Shown: piece by piece, positions 16,918 to 24,424 of the stretch
How the letters are laid out: each line of letters begins with the position of its first letter
Numbering within the stretch: position 1 is the stretch's first letter
NCBI GenBank assembly: GCA_943787925.1
Contig: CALSOH010000002.1
Coordinates: forward strand, 124,001-188,000
Origin: TMED14 sp003507115
GTDB lineage: Bacteria > Bacteroidota > Bacteroidia > Flavobacteriales > Schleiferiaceae
Direction of reading: 5' to 3'
DNA length: 64,000 nt
Notes under the pieces: generated by a model
The model's input: the letters and a program-made list of their open reading frames with translations, nothing else
The model's database searches: none
What the model was told of the DNA's origin: nothing
Position numbers and translations under genes: made by a program

Positions 16918-19900
16918 TTAGCGGACAATCATCATTTCACTGGCCGCCGCACCATTCTGGGTACGTGTGACGACATAGCTCCCCTTGGGCAAGCCGGTGA
17001 GGTCAATCGTATAGCTTTCCATGCCCGTTGGTACGCGCTTCAAGTCGACACGGCGAACCACGCGGCCTTCGAGAGTACGGATAGAGATGCATACTTCGCC
17101 TTGAGCCTCCACAGGTACTTGGACACGCTCACTAGCCGGATTGGGATAGATACCCAAGGCCAAGCCTTCGTTCGCGCGAGGACGCTCGTCTATACTCACA
17201 GGACGACTTGTGGAAGTGCTCACGGAGTGGAACAATCCACGGCCATGCGTGGCAATGAAGAAATCACCTTCCGTCGCACTGCCACCCGGAGCATTGGGAT
17301 CGTAGTTCTCGTTCGTGCGGTATTGCTCGATTTCGAAGACTGGAATACGGGCCATGCCATCGTTTTCCTCCGTGTAGGTGGGCGCGCCGCTCGTTACGTT
17401 GTCCGTGACGAATACGCCCCATTCTGTTCCCACCACCAAGCGGGATGCATTGCCCTTGTCAAAGGACACGGCGTAGGCGGGAACATTGGGCATATTGCCC
17501 TGCTTAGGAGAGAACGTGGGAGAAGCCGCCAAGGCATTCGTCGAAACATAGACGAAGTTGGTATTTCCGTAGTTGCCCAGTGAAACGGCCACGCGGTTAG
17601 CATCACTAGGATCTACATCGATACCCGTCACCACGCGGTTGGGGAAGGTTCCAATTTGGTCCACGGTCAAAACGTAGGAGCTTACGGAGTCAATTACCGC
17701 TTCGCTCTTCGTGCGGGCCTGTTGCAAATTAGAGATGCGGTAGAGACGGCCGTTTGTCGTACCAACAAAGAGATGGTTGCCGTCATTCGAAATCTTCATG
17801 TACTGAGGCGTGGTGCCATAGCCCAAATGAGCAATTTGCCACCATTCGGTGCTTCCGAACTCATGCACTTCGCGCGTCATCCAAATGCCGCCGATGGTGG
17901 GGAAGGTCGCATCACTCCAAGAGCTCAAACCGGCAAAGAACATAGACTGAACAGGGTCTTGCGCCTTATACGTATCACCCACGTTCATCACGGCCGTAGT
18001 CGTGACTTCGATAGGCAATCCTCCTATAGCGGAAGCCAAGCTTAAATCCGATCCTGCAGGCAAGAACACATCACAGGTCATGATCACCTCCGCCAAAGGG
18101 GCCGAGGTAAAGGTGACCTCGAAATAGCCCGAGTCCGCCACAAACGTGCCAGAACCGCCTGTACCCGAAATGTTGCCCTGGGCATCTGCCGTCAGCGTCA
18201 CAGGTCCGGCCGTCACTTGGAACGTACCTGCGAGGTACTCGGCCGCATCTTGTCCGTGGCGCATTTTACCCTTGAAAAATTTCTTAATGCCATCACCATA
18301 CCCCATGGAGCGCAACGCAGGCAGGAGTTCGAAGGTGACGGTATCTTCAGAATTGGCGTCACTGGCGGTTTCCCACAACTCGAAAGGCATCATCCAGTTG
18401 GACAAGGGGAATCCACGTTGTGTAGCCAATTTCATCACCGGTGAAGCAAACGAGCTCCAAGAGGCGCCTTCGTTGTCAGAGCGGTAGAAATTGCCGCTTT
18501 GCGTTTCAGCAAACATGACCTTGGGGCGCAGCCAAGAGATATCGGAATGGCCACCATCGCCGCCAAAGACGTCTTTAGCGCCGTTGGGAGATACGAGGGT
18601 TCCATCGAGGTAAGACGTTCCGTTGTCCTGACAGCCACCGATCAATTTGCGATCTTTTCCAACCCCAAAACCAAAGTATTGGAAGGTCGTGTAGCCCAAA
18701 TTCCGCTCGGTCCAAGTTTGGCCTCCATCCGTGGATTTGAATACCCCACCGTCATTCGCTGTGTAAGCGATGTTGCCATTATTGGGGTCAAAAATCATTT
18801 CGTGGCTATCCGCATGCAGGTAGTAGGGATTACCGCCACCGAAGTTGTTCAGGGTGCTCACTTGGCTCCACCCCTGCGTGTCTTGCCACTGCCATACCGT
18901 GATACCGCCCAACCAAATGTGGTTCTTATCCGTGGGCGAAATGGCGAAGAGTAAGTCATAAATGCCTTGGCAGTATTGACCGGATCCCGAACCATTGCAC
19001 AAAGGATCAAAGTTGTTTCCGCGTTGGCCAATCTTTCCCCAGGTGGTTCCGCCGTCGGTGGAACGGTAGACGGCCGCCAGTTTGCTTCCATTCGTCTGGA
19101 TAACGTAGACGTAGTTCTCATCCTGTGGGCTGATAGCATAGCGCATACGGCTACCCGTGCGGCGAGGTAAGCTCGTGGCCGTCACCACCGGTGAGGAAAT
19201 TTCGTTGAACGTATTTCCGTCCGTGGAGTACATCGTTTGGCCAGAGCGGTTCAAGAAAATCTTGCCAGAACCCGAAATCGCGAAATCCGTGATGCCGCCG
19301 GTCAACACCGTGGTCCATGTAGCGCCCCCATCGGTCGACTTTTTAAAGCCCGTGTTGGTCGCGGCATAGAGGGTGTTCGCATCCGTGGGGTGTGCAGCAA
19401 TGTCTGCTACGGCCGCCCAATCCCCAGAACCTGAGACGCTGGCTGGCGTGGTGGAGGACAAATGTGTAAAGGTGTTGCCTCCGTCTGTGGATTTATAGAT
19501 GCCGCCACCCGCAAAGTTGGGCGTGGTGTTTTGGCCTGTACCGCCGTATCCGAGGAAAATCTCCCCTGTACCGTAGTAGATGTCGCCGTTGGAAGCTTGA
19601 GTGATGGACGCGACCGATTGGTTGGATCCGGGGTCGCTCACGACATTCCACGTGGCTCCGCCGTTGGAGGACTTAAACAAGCCGCCCCCGACAGATCCCG
19701 CAAACACGAGGGCCGAGTTGTTTTTATCCACGAGCAGAGCGCGAGTACGACCCCCATAGTTGTCCGGACCTTTCGCATCCCACGCCAGAGTCGTGGTCTT
19801 GGCTGAAGGCATGTTTTGCAACGCCTGCCATGCTTGGGCCACTTCCGCCGGATCAATTTCGCCGGTCACGCCGTTGGCGCGGAGCATGTGCAAATAGTCC

Positions 19901-20043
19901 TGCGCGCCAGCAATGGCCATCGCGGCATCCGCGGGACGCGGTTGGTATTTCGGCGTAGTGGGAGCCGCAGGCAAGAAGGCCATGGCGGCTAAAGCTGCAG
20001 CACCGATAGAACTGAGGATATAGGTTTTCGTACGTGTTTGCAT
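16918..20043 (-). CDS. T9SS-exported Asp-box (BNR/VPS10-like) repeat protein
   Basis: A 1041-residue secreted protein. A signal peptide (IGAAALAAMAFLPAA) is followed by many Asp-box motifs (SSNGGATW, STDGGNTF, STDGGATW, STDGGTTW, STDGGQTW), which build sialidase/sortilin-type beta-propellers. A region at about 550-680 lacks them (insert with FEVTFTSAPLAEV), then more propeller. The last 80 residues (LGIYPNPASERVQVP ... GSYVV ... MMIVR) are a type A T9SS sorting domain, so it is exported through the outer membrane and anchored or released. The catalytic role is unknown; many such proteins are adhesive or glycosidic. The start at 20043 gives a normal signal peptide. Confidence 0.85.
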   Translation of the reverse strand: MQTRTKTYILSSIGAAALAAMAFLPAAPTTPKYQPRPADAAMAIAGAQDYLHMLRANGVTGEIDPAEVAQAWQALQNMPSAKTTTLAWDAKGPDNYGGRTRALLVDKNNSALVFAGSVGGGLFKSSNGGATWNVVSDPGSNQSVASITQASNGDIYYGTGEIFLGYGGTGQNTTPNFAGGGIYKSTDGGNTFTHLSSTTPASVSGSGDWAAVADIAAHPTDANTLYAATNTGFKKSTDGGATWTTVLTGGITDFAISGSGKIFLNRSGQTMYSTDGNTFNEISSPVVTATSLPRRTGSRMRYAISPQDENYVYVIQTNGSKLAAVYRSTDGGTTWGKIGQRGNNFDPLCNGSGSGQYCQGIYDLLFAISPTDKNHIWLGGITVWQWQDTQGWSQVSTLNNFGGGNPYYLHADSHEMIFDPNNGNIAYTANDGGVFKSTDGGQTWTERNLGYTTFQYFGFGVGKDRKLIGGCQDNGTSYLDGTLVSPNGAKDVFGGDGGHSDISWLRPKVMFAETQSGNFYRSDNEGASWSSFASPVMKLATQRGFPLSNWMMPFELWETASDANSEDTVTFELLPALRSMGYGDGIKKFFKGKMRHGQDAAEYLAGTFQVTAGPVTLTADAQGNISGTGGSGTFVADSGYFEVTFTSAPLAEVIMTCDVFLPAGSDLSLASAIGGLPIEVTTTAVMNVGDTYKAQDPVQSMFFAGLSSWSDATFPTIGGIWMTREVHEFGSTEWWQIAHLGYGTTPQYMKISNDGNHLFVGTTNGRLYRISNLQQARTKSEAVIDSVSSYVLTVDQIGTFPNRVVTGIDVDPSDANRVAVSLGNYGNTNFVYVSTNALAASPTFSPKQGNMPNVPAYAVSFDKGNASRLVVGTEWGVFVTDNVTSGAPTYTEENDGMARIPVFEIEQYRTNENYDPNAPGGSATEGDFFIATHGRGLFHSVSTSTSRPVSIDERPRANEGLALGIYPNPASERVQVPVEAQGEVCISIRTLEGRVVRRVDLKRVPTGMESYTIDLTGLPKGSYVVTRTQNGAAASEMMIVR

Positions 20044-20087
20044 CGTTCGGATGGTTTTCAATTCGTTAAAAATAAGGCGCAAATCGT

Positions 20088-20954
20088 TTACAGGATGTGT
20101 TTTTCCGCATGATAGGAGGAACGAACCAACGGACCAGACTCCACATGGATGAATCCGAGGGCTTTGGCTTCGTGGCCGAGGGACTCAAAAACCTCAGGTT
20201 CGACAAATTCTTGGACGGGCAAATGTTTCGGCGTGGGCTGGAGGTATTGGCCCAAAGTGACCACATCCACATGAGCCTCGCGGAGTTCATGCAGGGCGGC
20301 CCGCACTTCCTCCACGGTCTCGCCAAGGCCAAGCATGATCCCTGTTTTCGTGCGGTGGGCTCCGTGGTCCTTGAGGTACTTCAGTACCCCCAAGCTGCGA
20401 TCATATTGAGCTTGGATTCGGACTTGACGGGTAAGTCGACGCACCGTTTCCATGTTGTGGGAGATCACCTCTGGAGCCGCCTCCAAGACGCGGTTGAGCT
20501 GACGCTCATTACCCCGGAAGTCAGGGATGAGAGTTTCCATCGTCGTGCCGGGACTGATCCGGCGAACCGCTTTAATGGTTTCCGCCCAAAGGATGGAGCC
20601 TCCATCCGGCAAGTCGTCGCGGTCTACCGAGGTCAGGACCGCGTGCTTCACTTTCATGAGCTTGATGGAACGGCCTACGCGATCAGGCTCATCCCAATCC
20701 ACGGGCAGGGGACGACCGGTAGCCACATTGCAGAATCCACAGGAACGAGTGCATATGTTGCCCAAAATCATGAACGTGGCCGTGCCCTCGCCCCAACATT
20801 CACCCATATTCGGGCAGTGGCCCGATTCACAGATGGTGTGGAGCTTATATTGATCCACCAGCGACCGAACGTGCTTGTAGTTCTCTCCGGTGGGCAACTT
20901 CACGCGAAGCCATTTCGGCTTGCGTGTCGGGACTGCAGGGGTGACGTCTGACAT
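20088..20954 (-). CDS. lipA: Lipoyl synthase
   Basis: A 288-residue radical-SAM enzyme inserting two sulfurs into octanoyl chains on E2 and H proteins. The auxiliary cluster ligands are C42, C47 and C53 (CESGHCPNMGEC); the SAM cluster ligands are C68, C72 and C75 (CTRSCGFC); the C-terminal RSSYHAE carries the serine ligand. It follows ytxJ by 10 bp. Both handle iron-sulfur or thiol chemistry, but the functional link is inference. Confidence 0.96.
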   Translation of the reverse strand: MSDVTPAVPTRKPKWLRVKLPTGENYKHVRSLVDQYKLHTICESGHCPNMGECWGEGTATFMILGNICTRSCGFCNVATGRPLPVDWDEPDRVGRSIKLMKVKHAVLTSVDRDDLPDGGSILWAETIKAVRRISPGTTMETLIPDFRGNERQLNRVLEAAPEVISHNMETVRRLTRQVRIQAQYDRSLGVLKYLKDHGAHRTKTGIMLGLGETVEEVRAALHELREAHVDVVTLGQYLQPTPKHLPVQEFVEPEVFESLGHEAKALGFIHVESGPLVRSSYHAEKHIL

Positions 20955-20964
20955 GGTGTGTTAG

Positions 20965-21321
20965 TTAACCCAAATTTGGGGCGATTGTTTGGTCCATCCA
21001 AGCGGAAATTGTCGTGCCGCGGACCTCAAAATGGCTCGTGTGGTGCTGGATTTTTCCGTTTAGCCACCAAAGAAGCTGAGGGCTTTCGTGGCGAACCTCC
21101 CAGCGGTCAGCCATGGCCAAGGATAGGGAACGATCTTCTACCACATACACCAAAAACAAGGGTGGGGTGTCCGCCGGGGCTTCCCAACGCTGCAAGGAAA
21201 GAGCGGCTTGACTACTTACTGGGCAGCGGGTGCTATGCTTTAAAACCAAGAAGCCCCGGTCACCCGAGGCCGCCTCTAAAGCATGCAAATCCGCCGTCCC
21301 TTCGAGGACGGTCCAATTCAT
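20965..21321 (-). CDS. ytxJ: Bacillithiol system redox-active protein YtxJ
   Basis: A 118-residue thioredoxin-fold protein with a single motif cysteine (C33 in LKHSTRCPVSS), the signature of YtxJ/DUF2847, a monothiol protein associated with bacillithiol. This fits with bshA at 48.5-49.7 kb. It abuts the small lipoprotein gene with no gap and is followed by lipA. Confidence 0.88.
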   Translation of the reverse strand: MNWTVLEGTADLHALEAASGDRGFLVLKHSTRCPVSSQAALSLQRWEAPADTPPLFLVYVVEDRSLSLAMADRWEVRHESPQLLWWLNGKIQHHTSHFEVRGTTISAWMDQTIAPNLG

Positions 21322-21450
21322 TTATGCCGTGTGAATCGATGGGGTGGTCGATGTAGAACCGATAAATGCAGGGCATTTCTCCGCGGAGCCACAAGCGGCA
21401 ACACCAACAACAAAAAGGATCACTAGGGCAAAAGCAAGTACTCGTTTCAT
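21322..21450 (-). CDS. Small lipoprotein, 42 aa
   Basis: A 42-residue precursor starting at the ATG at 21450: a hydrophobic signal (LAFALVILFVVG), a lipobox VAAC, then a short mature part containing CGSAEKCPAF. Similar tiny Cys-Pro-Ala lipoproteins are common in Bacteroidota; function unknown. A good promoter (TACTTTTG at 21466-21473) lies 15 bases upstream, supporting this start rather than the much longer open frame running through ung. It is the first gene of the unit with ytxJ and lipA. Confidence 0.7.
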   Translation of the reverse strand: MKRVLAFALVILFVVGVAACGSAEKCPAFIGSTSTTPSIHTA

Positions 21451-21465
21451 TCCAAGGAATTTGTT

Positions 21466-21473
21466 CAAAAGTA
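21466..21473 (-). promoter_or_regulatory. -7 element TACTTTTG for the lipoprotein-ytxJ-lipA unit
   Basis: An exact TAnnTTTG match on the minus strand, 15 bases before the ATG at 21450. Confidence 0.55.
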
Positions 21474-21486
21474 CGACTTTCGTGGT

Positions 21487-22179
21487 ATGCTCCTCCCTCC
21501 ACTTCCCTCTGCATGGAAATTTGCCATCGAATCCGCCATGGGTGCTTCGGGGTGGCATGCCCTCCTGAGCCAGATGGAATCCGCCTACGCCTCCTCGACG
21601 GTTTTCCCGCCTGCTGAGCAGGTATGGGCGGCCCTCGAGACATTGCGTCCGGAGGACGTGCGCGTGGTGATCCTCGGTCAAGACCCCTATCACGGGGCGG
21701 GCCAAGCCCACGGCTATGCCTTTTCGGTGCCCCCGGGATGCGCCATTCCTCCCTCCTTGCGGAACATTTTTACCGAATACATGCACGATACAGGCTATGC
21801 GTTGCCCCGCTCGGGGGATTTGCGTCCCTGGGCGCGTCAGGGTGTTCTGCTCTGGAATACGGCGCTCACGGTGGCGGAAGGTCAGCCGGGCAGCCACAGC
21901 CGTTGGGGCTATGGGGAGTTGACCGCCGGCCTGCTATCCCACCTAAGCACCACAGGCGGGCCCAAGGCCTTTTGGCTTTGGGGGAAGCATGCGCAGAAGG
22001 CGGGCCGAAGCATCCACGGGGAGGGGCACCTCCTGATCGAAAGCGCCCACCCCTCTCCCTTGGGCGCGTACCGGGGGTTTTGGGGATCCAAGCCATTTGG
22101 GCAAACCAATGATTTCTTCCAAGCCCAGGGCCTTCCTCCTGTCAATTGGTGCTTGGACGATGTACCTTTGAAAGTATGA
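21487..22179 (+). CDS. ung: Uracil-DNA glycosylase, family 1
   Basis: A 230-residue base-excision repair enzyme removing uracil from DNA. The motif GQDPYHG has catalytic D66; HGYAFSVP and HPSPLGAYRGFWGS (DNA intercalation loop) are intact. Length matches E. coli Ung (229). Divergent from the small lipoprotein gene (36 bp). The last codons contain the rmuC promoter and the stop overlaps rmuC by 4 bases. Confidence 0.95.
   Translation: MLLPPLPSAWKFAIESAMGASGWHALLSQMESAYASSTVFPPAEQVWAALETLRPEDVRVVILGQDPYHGAGQAHGYAFSVPPGCAIPPSLRNIFTEYMHDTGYALPRSGDLRPWARQGVLLWNTALTVAEGQPGSHSRWGYGELTAGLLSHLSTTGGPKAFWLWGKHAQKAGRSIHGEGHLLIESAHPSPLGAYRGFWGSKPFGQTNDFFQAQGLPPVNWCLDDVPLKV
22163..22170 (+). promoter_or_regulatory. 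-7 element TACCTTTG for rmuC inside ung
   Basis: An exact match within the last codons of ung (encoding VPL), ending 5 bases before the ATG at 22176. Confidence 0.55.
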
Positions 22180-23441
22180 GCAACGTTCTCCTTTTTATTC
22201 TCATGGCGGTGGCTGCTGGAGCCTCGGTCTATCTAGTTTGGCTTCAAAAGAAACAACGTGGAGGACCCGACACCACGGCCCTTGACGCGCGTATCAAAGA
22301 ATTGGAAGACGCGCTTCGCGAGGCCGAATTGGAAGGGGCTCGCTTACAGGAGCGCTTGGATCAGATGGAAGGCCAAAAGGAGCAAATGAGTCAGGATTTT
22401 AAACTCATGGCGCATGAGGCCCTTCAGGCACAGACAGACGCACTTCAGAAACAAATGAAAGAAGCCAATTCGGCGCAATTGTCGGTGATTTTGGCTCCCT
22501 TTCGGGAGAAGCTTGATATGTTTGGCCAACGGGTGCAAGAAACCCACGAAAAAGGCCAACGAGAGCGCATTGAACTGAAAACAGAGGTCACCAAGCTGGT
22601 CGAACAGAACGAAAAGCTCAAGAACGAAGCCAACCAACTAACCAAAGCCTTGCGGGGTGATGTGAAAATGCAAGGCAATTGGGGTGAAATGGTCCTCGAG
22701 CGCCTGTTGGAGCGCACCGGCCTCACGAAAGGCCAGGAGTATTCCGTGCAAGAGAGCATCACGGCGGAGGACGGCAAGCGTTACCAGCCGGACGTCGTGC
22801 TCCACCTTCCGGAAAACAAGCACATCATTGTGGACTCCAAAGTTTCCTTGGTCGCCTACGAACGCTTTGTGAATGCAGAAACACCTGAAGAACAGGCCAT
22901 CGCCTTAAAGGAGCACCTCCAATCCTTCCGGCAACATATTCGAGGACTCAGTGACAAGAACTACCAGAATCTCTACGGCGTTTCCCTCGATTTTGTCATT
23001 CTCTTCGTTCCCATCGAAGGCGCGTATTCCGTGGCCTTACAGGCCGAACCCGGACTCTACCAGGAAGCCTTTGACAAGAACATCGCCTTGGTCAGCGCCA
23101 CCAGCCTGTGGTCAACCCTCCGCACAGTCGGAACGCTGTGGCGTCAAGAGCGCCAGAACGCCAACGTCCAGGAAATCATTCGCCAAGCCTCCGACCTCTA
23201 CGATAAGTTTGTGGGCTTTTCGGAAGAATTGGTCAAGGTGGGCAACCAAATGGACACCGCGAAACGCACCTATGAGAATAGCATGAAAATGCTCATCGAA
23301 GGCAAGGGAAACCTCGTACGACGCAGCGAGAGTCTGCGACTGCTGGGCCTCAAGAATAGCAAGTCCGTCCACCCCAATTTGGTGGACCGCGCCTTGGATG
23401 GATCGGCCTCTGAGGAAGAATCGACCGAGACCCCCCAGTAA
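22176..23441 (+). CDS. rmuC: DNA recombination protein RmuC
   Basis: 421 residues. An N-terminal membrane helix (VLLFILMAVAAGASVYLVW), a long coiled coil at about 30-155, then the RmuC nuclease-like domain (GNWGEMVLERLLERTGL, QPDVVLHLP, IVDSKVSLVAYERF). RmuC limits recombination at inverted repeats; its biochemical role is poorly known. The ATG at 22176 is preferred over the frame extending into ung because of the promoter. rlmB starts 1 bp after its stop. Confidence 0.93.
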   Translation: MSNVLLFILMAVAAGASVYLVWLQKKQRGGPDTTALDARIKELEDALREAELEGARLQERLDQMEGQKEQMSQDFKLMAHEALQAQTDALQKQMKEANSAQLSVILAPFREKLDMFGQRVQETHEKGQRERIELKTEVTKLVEQNEKLKNEANQLTKALRGDVKMQGNWGEMVLERLLERTGLTKGQEYSVQESITAEDGKRYQPDVVLHLPENKHIIVDSKVSLVAYERFVNAETPEEQAIALKEHLQSFRQHIRGLSDKNYQNLYGVSLDFVILFVPIEGAYSVALQAEPGLYQEAFDKNIALVSATSLWSTLRTVGTLWRQERQNANVQEIIRQASDLYDKFVGFSEELVKVGNQMDTAKRTYENSMKMLIEGKGNLVRRSESLRLLGLKNSKSVHPNLVDRALDGSASEEESTETPQ

Positions 23442-23442
23442 G

Positions 23443-24168
23443 ATGGAAGGAATGATCTACGGGGTACACCCCGTTTTAGAGGCCCTCGAATCGGGCCAAG
23501 AAGTAGACCGCATTTTTGTGACGCGCGGACGCCAAGAATCTGTCAATCCCATTTTGGAGGCCGCCAAAGAGCGTGGCATCCATGTGAAATTTGTGCCGGT
23601 TGAAAAGTTGCAGCGCCTCACCAAGAAGAACCACCAAGGGGTCATTGCCTTCCTCAGCGCCGTCAGCTTTGCGGAACTTGACCACGTGGTCGGCGACTGC
23701 TACGAGCGCGGTGAAACGCCCCTCATTGTGGTGTTGGACCGCGTCACGGACGTGCGCAACGTCGGCGCCATTGCCCGTAGTGCCGAATGCTGCGGTGCCC
23801 ACGCCCTAGTCATCCCTGAGCAGCAATCTGCCCCCATGAACGCCGACGCCGTCAAATCCTCGGCCGGCGCCTTGCTCCGATTGCCCATCTGCCGCGTCAA
23901 AAACCTATCGCACGCCCTCGCCGATCTGGAAAACAGCGGCCTCTCCATTGTGGGCTGCACCGAAAAAGGCGATTCCCTCCTGGCCGAAGCCGACTTCACG
24001 CTCCCACTTGCCCTGGTCCTAGGTTCTGAAGAGGACGGCATCTCCCCTGCCGTGTGGAAGGGCTGCCGAACGCATGCCAAAATCCCTACCGTCGGCGAAT
24101 TGGGCTCCTTGAACGTATCCGTAGCGGCCGGCATGGCCCTGTACGAGGTGCTGCGGCAGAGGGGGTGA
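23443..24168 (+). CDS. rlmB: 23S rRNA 2'-O-methyltransferase, RlmB/TrmH family
   Basis: A 241-residue SPOUT methyltransferase. The N-terminal substrate-binding part (YGVHPVLEALESG) is RlmB-like; the SPOUT knot motifs are LDRVTDVRNVGAIAR, LVLGSEEDGI and SLNVSVAAGMALYE. RlmB methylates G2251 of 23S rRNA; tRNA specificity cannot be excluded. The ATG 1 bp after the rmuC stop is the most plausible start. A repeat array follows, facing the end of valS. Confidence 0.88.
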   Translation: MEGMIYGVHPVLEALESGQEVDRIFVTRGRQESVNPILEAAKERGIHVKFVPVEKLQRLTKKNHQGVIAFLSAVSFAELDHVVGDCYERGETPLIVVLDRVTDVRNVGAIARSAECCGAHALVIPEQQSAPMNADAVKSSAGALLRLPICRVKNLSHALADLENSGLSIVGCTEKGDSLLAEADFTLPLALVLGSEEDGISPAVWKGCRTHAKIPTVGELGSLNVSVAAGMALYEVLRQRG

Positions 24169-24258
24169 AGAGTTTAGGGGTGCGCTTCGCGCTCCCTTGG
24201 TCTGCTAGTTTGTTCGCTTCTTGGCTTGTTCGTTCGCTGGCTAGTTGGCTAAATGCAC

Positions 24259-24424
24259 CCTAGCTCTCTAGCCCTCTAGCTTCCTAGCCCTCTAGCGCGC
24301 CGAAGGCGCTCCCTAGCTCTCTAGCCCTCTAGCTTCCTAGCGCGCCGAAGGCGCCCCCTAGCCCTCTAGCTTCCAAGCGCGCCGAAGGTGCTCCCTAGCC
24401 CTCTAACCTCTAGCTTCCTAGCCC
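24259..24424. repeat. Composite octamer/hairpin repeat array
   Basis: Head-to-tail 8-mers CTAGCTCT, CTAGCCCT and CTAGCTTC are interrupted three times by a 17-bp module CGCGCCGAAGGCGCTCC or a close variant (24296-24312, 24341-24357, 24378-24394). The module holds a perfect hairpin GCGCC-GAA-GGCGC; the third copy has a G-U wobble. The last octamer supplies the TAG stop of valS (24418-24420 on the minus strand). The preceding 24169-24258 is T/G-rich sequence with scattered CTAG and nothing I recognise. Confidence 0.9.

Noticed and set aside
20097..20951. A 284-codon plus-strand frame opposite lipA
   Set aside because: It mirrors the whole of lipA, which has all its catalytic cysteines; the opposite frame is a by-product of codon bias.
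21322..21897. A 191-codon minus-strand frame covering the small lipoprotein and much of ung
   Set aside because: Everything before the ATG at 21450 is antisense to ung with no recognisable content; promoter and signal peptide support the 42-residue start only.
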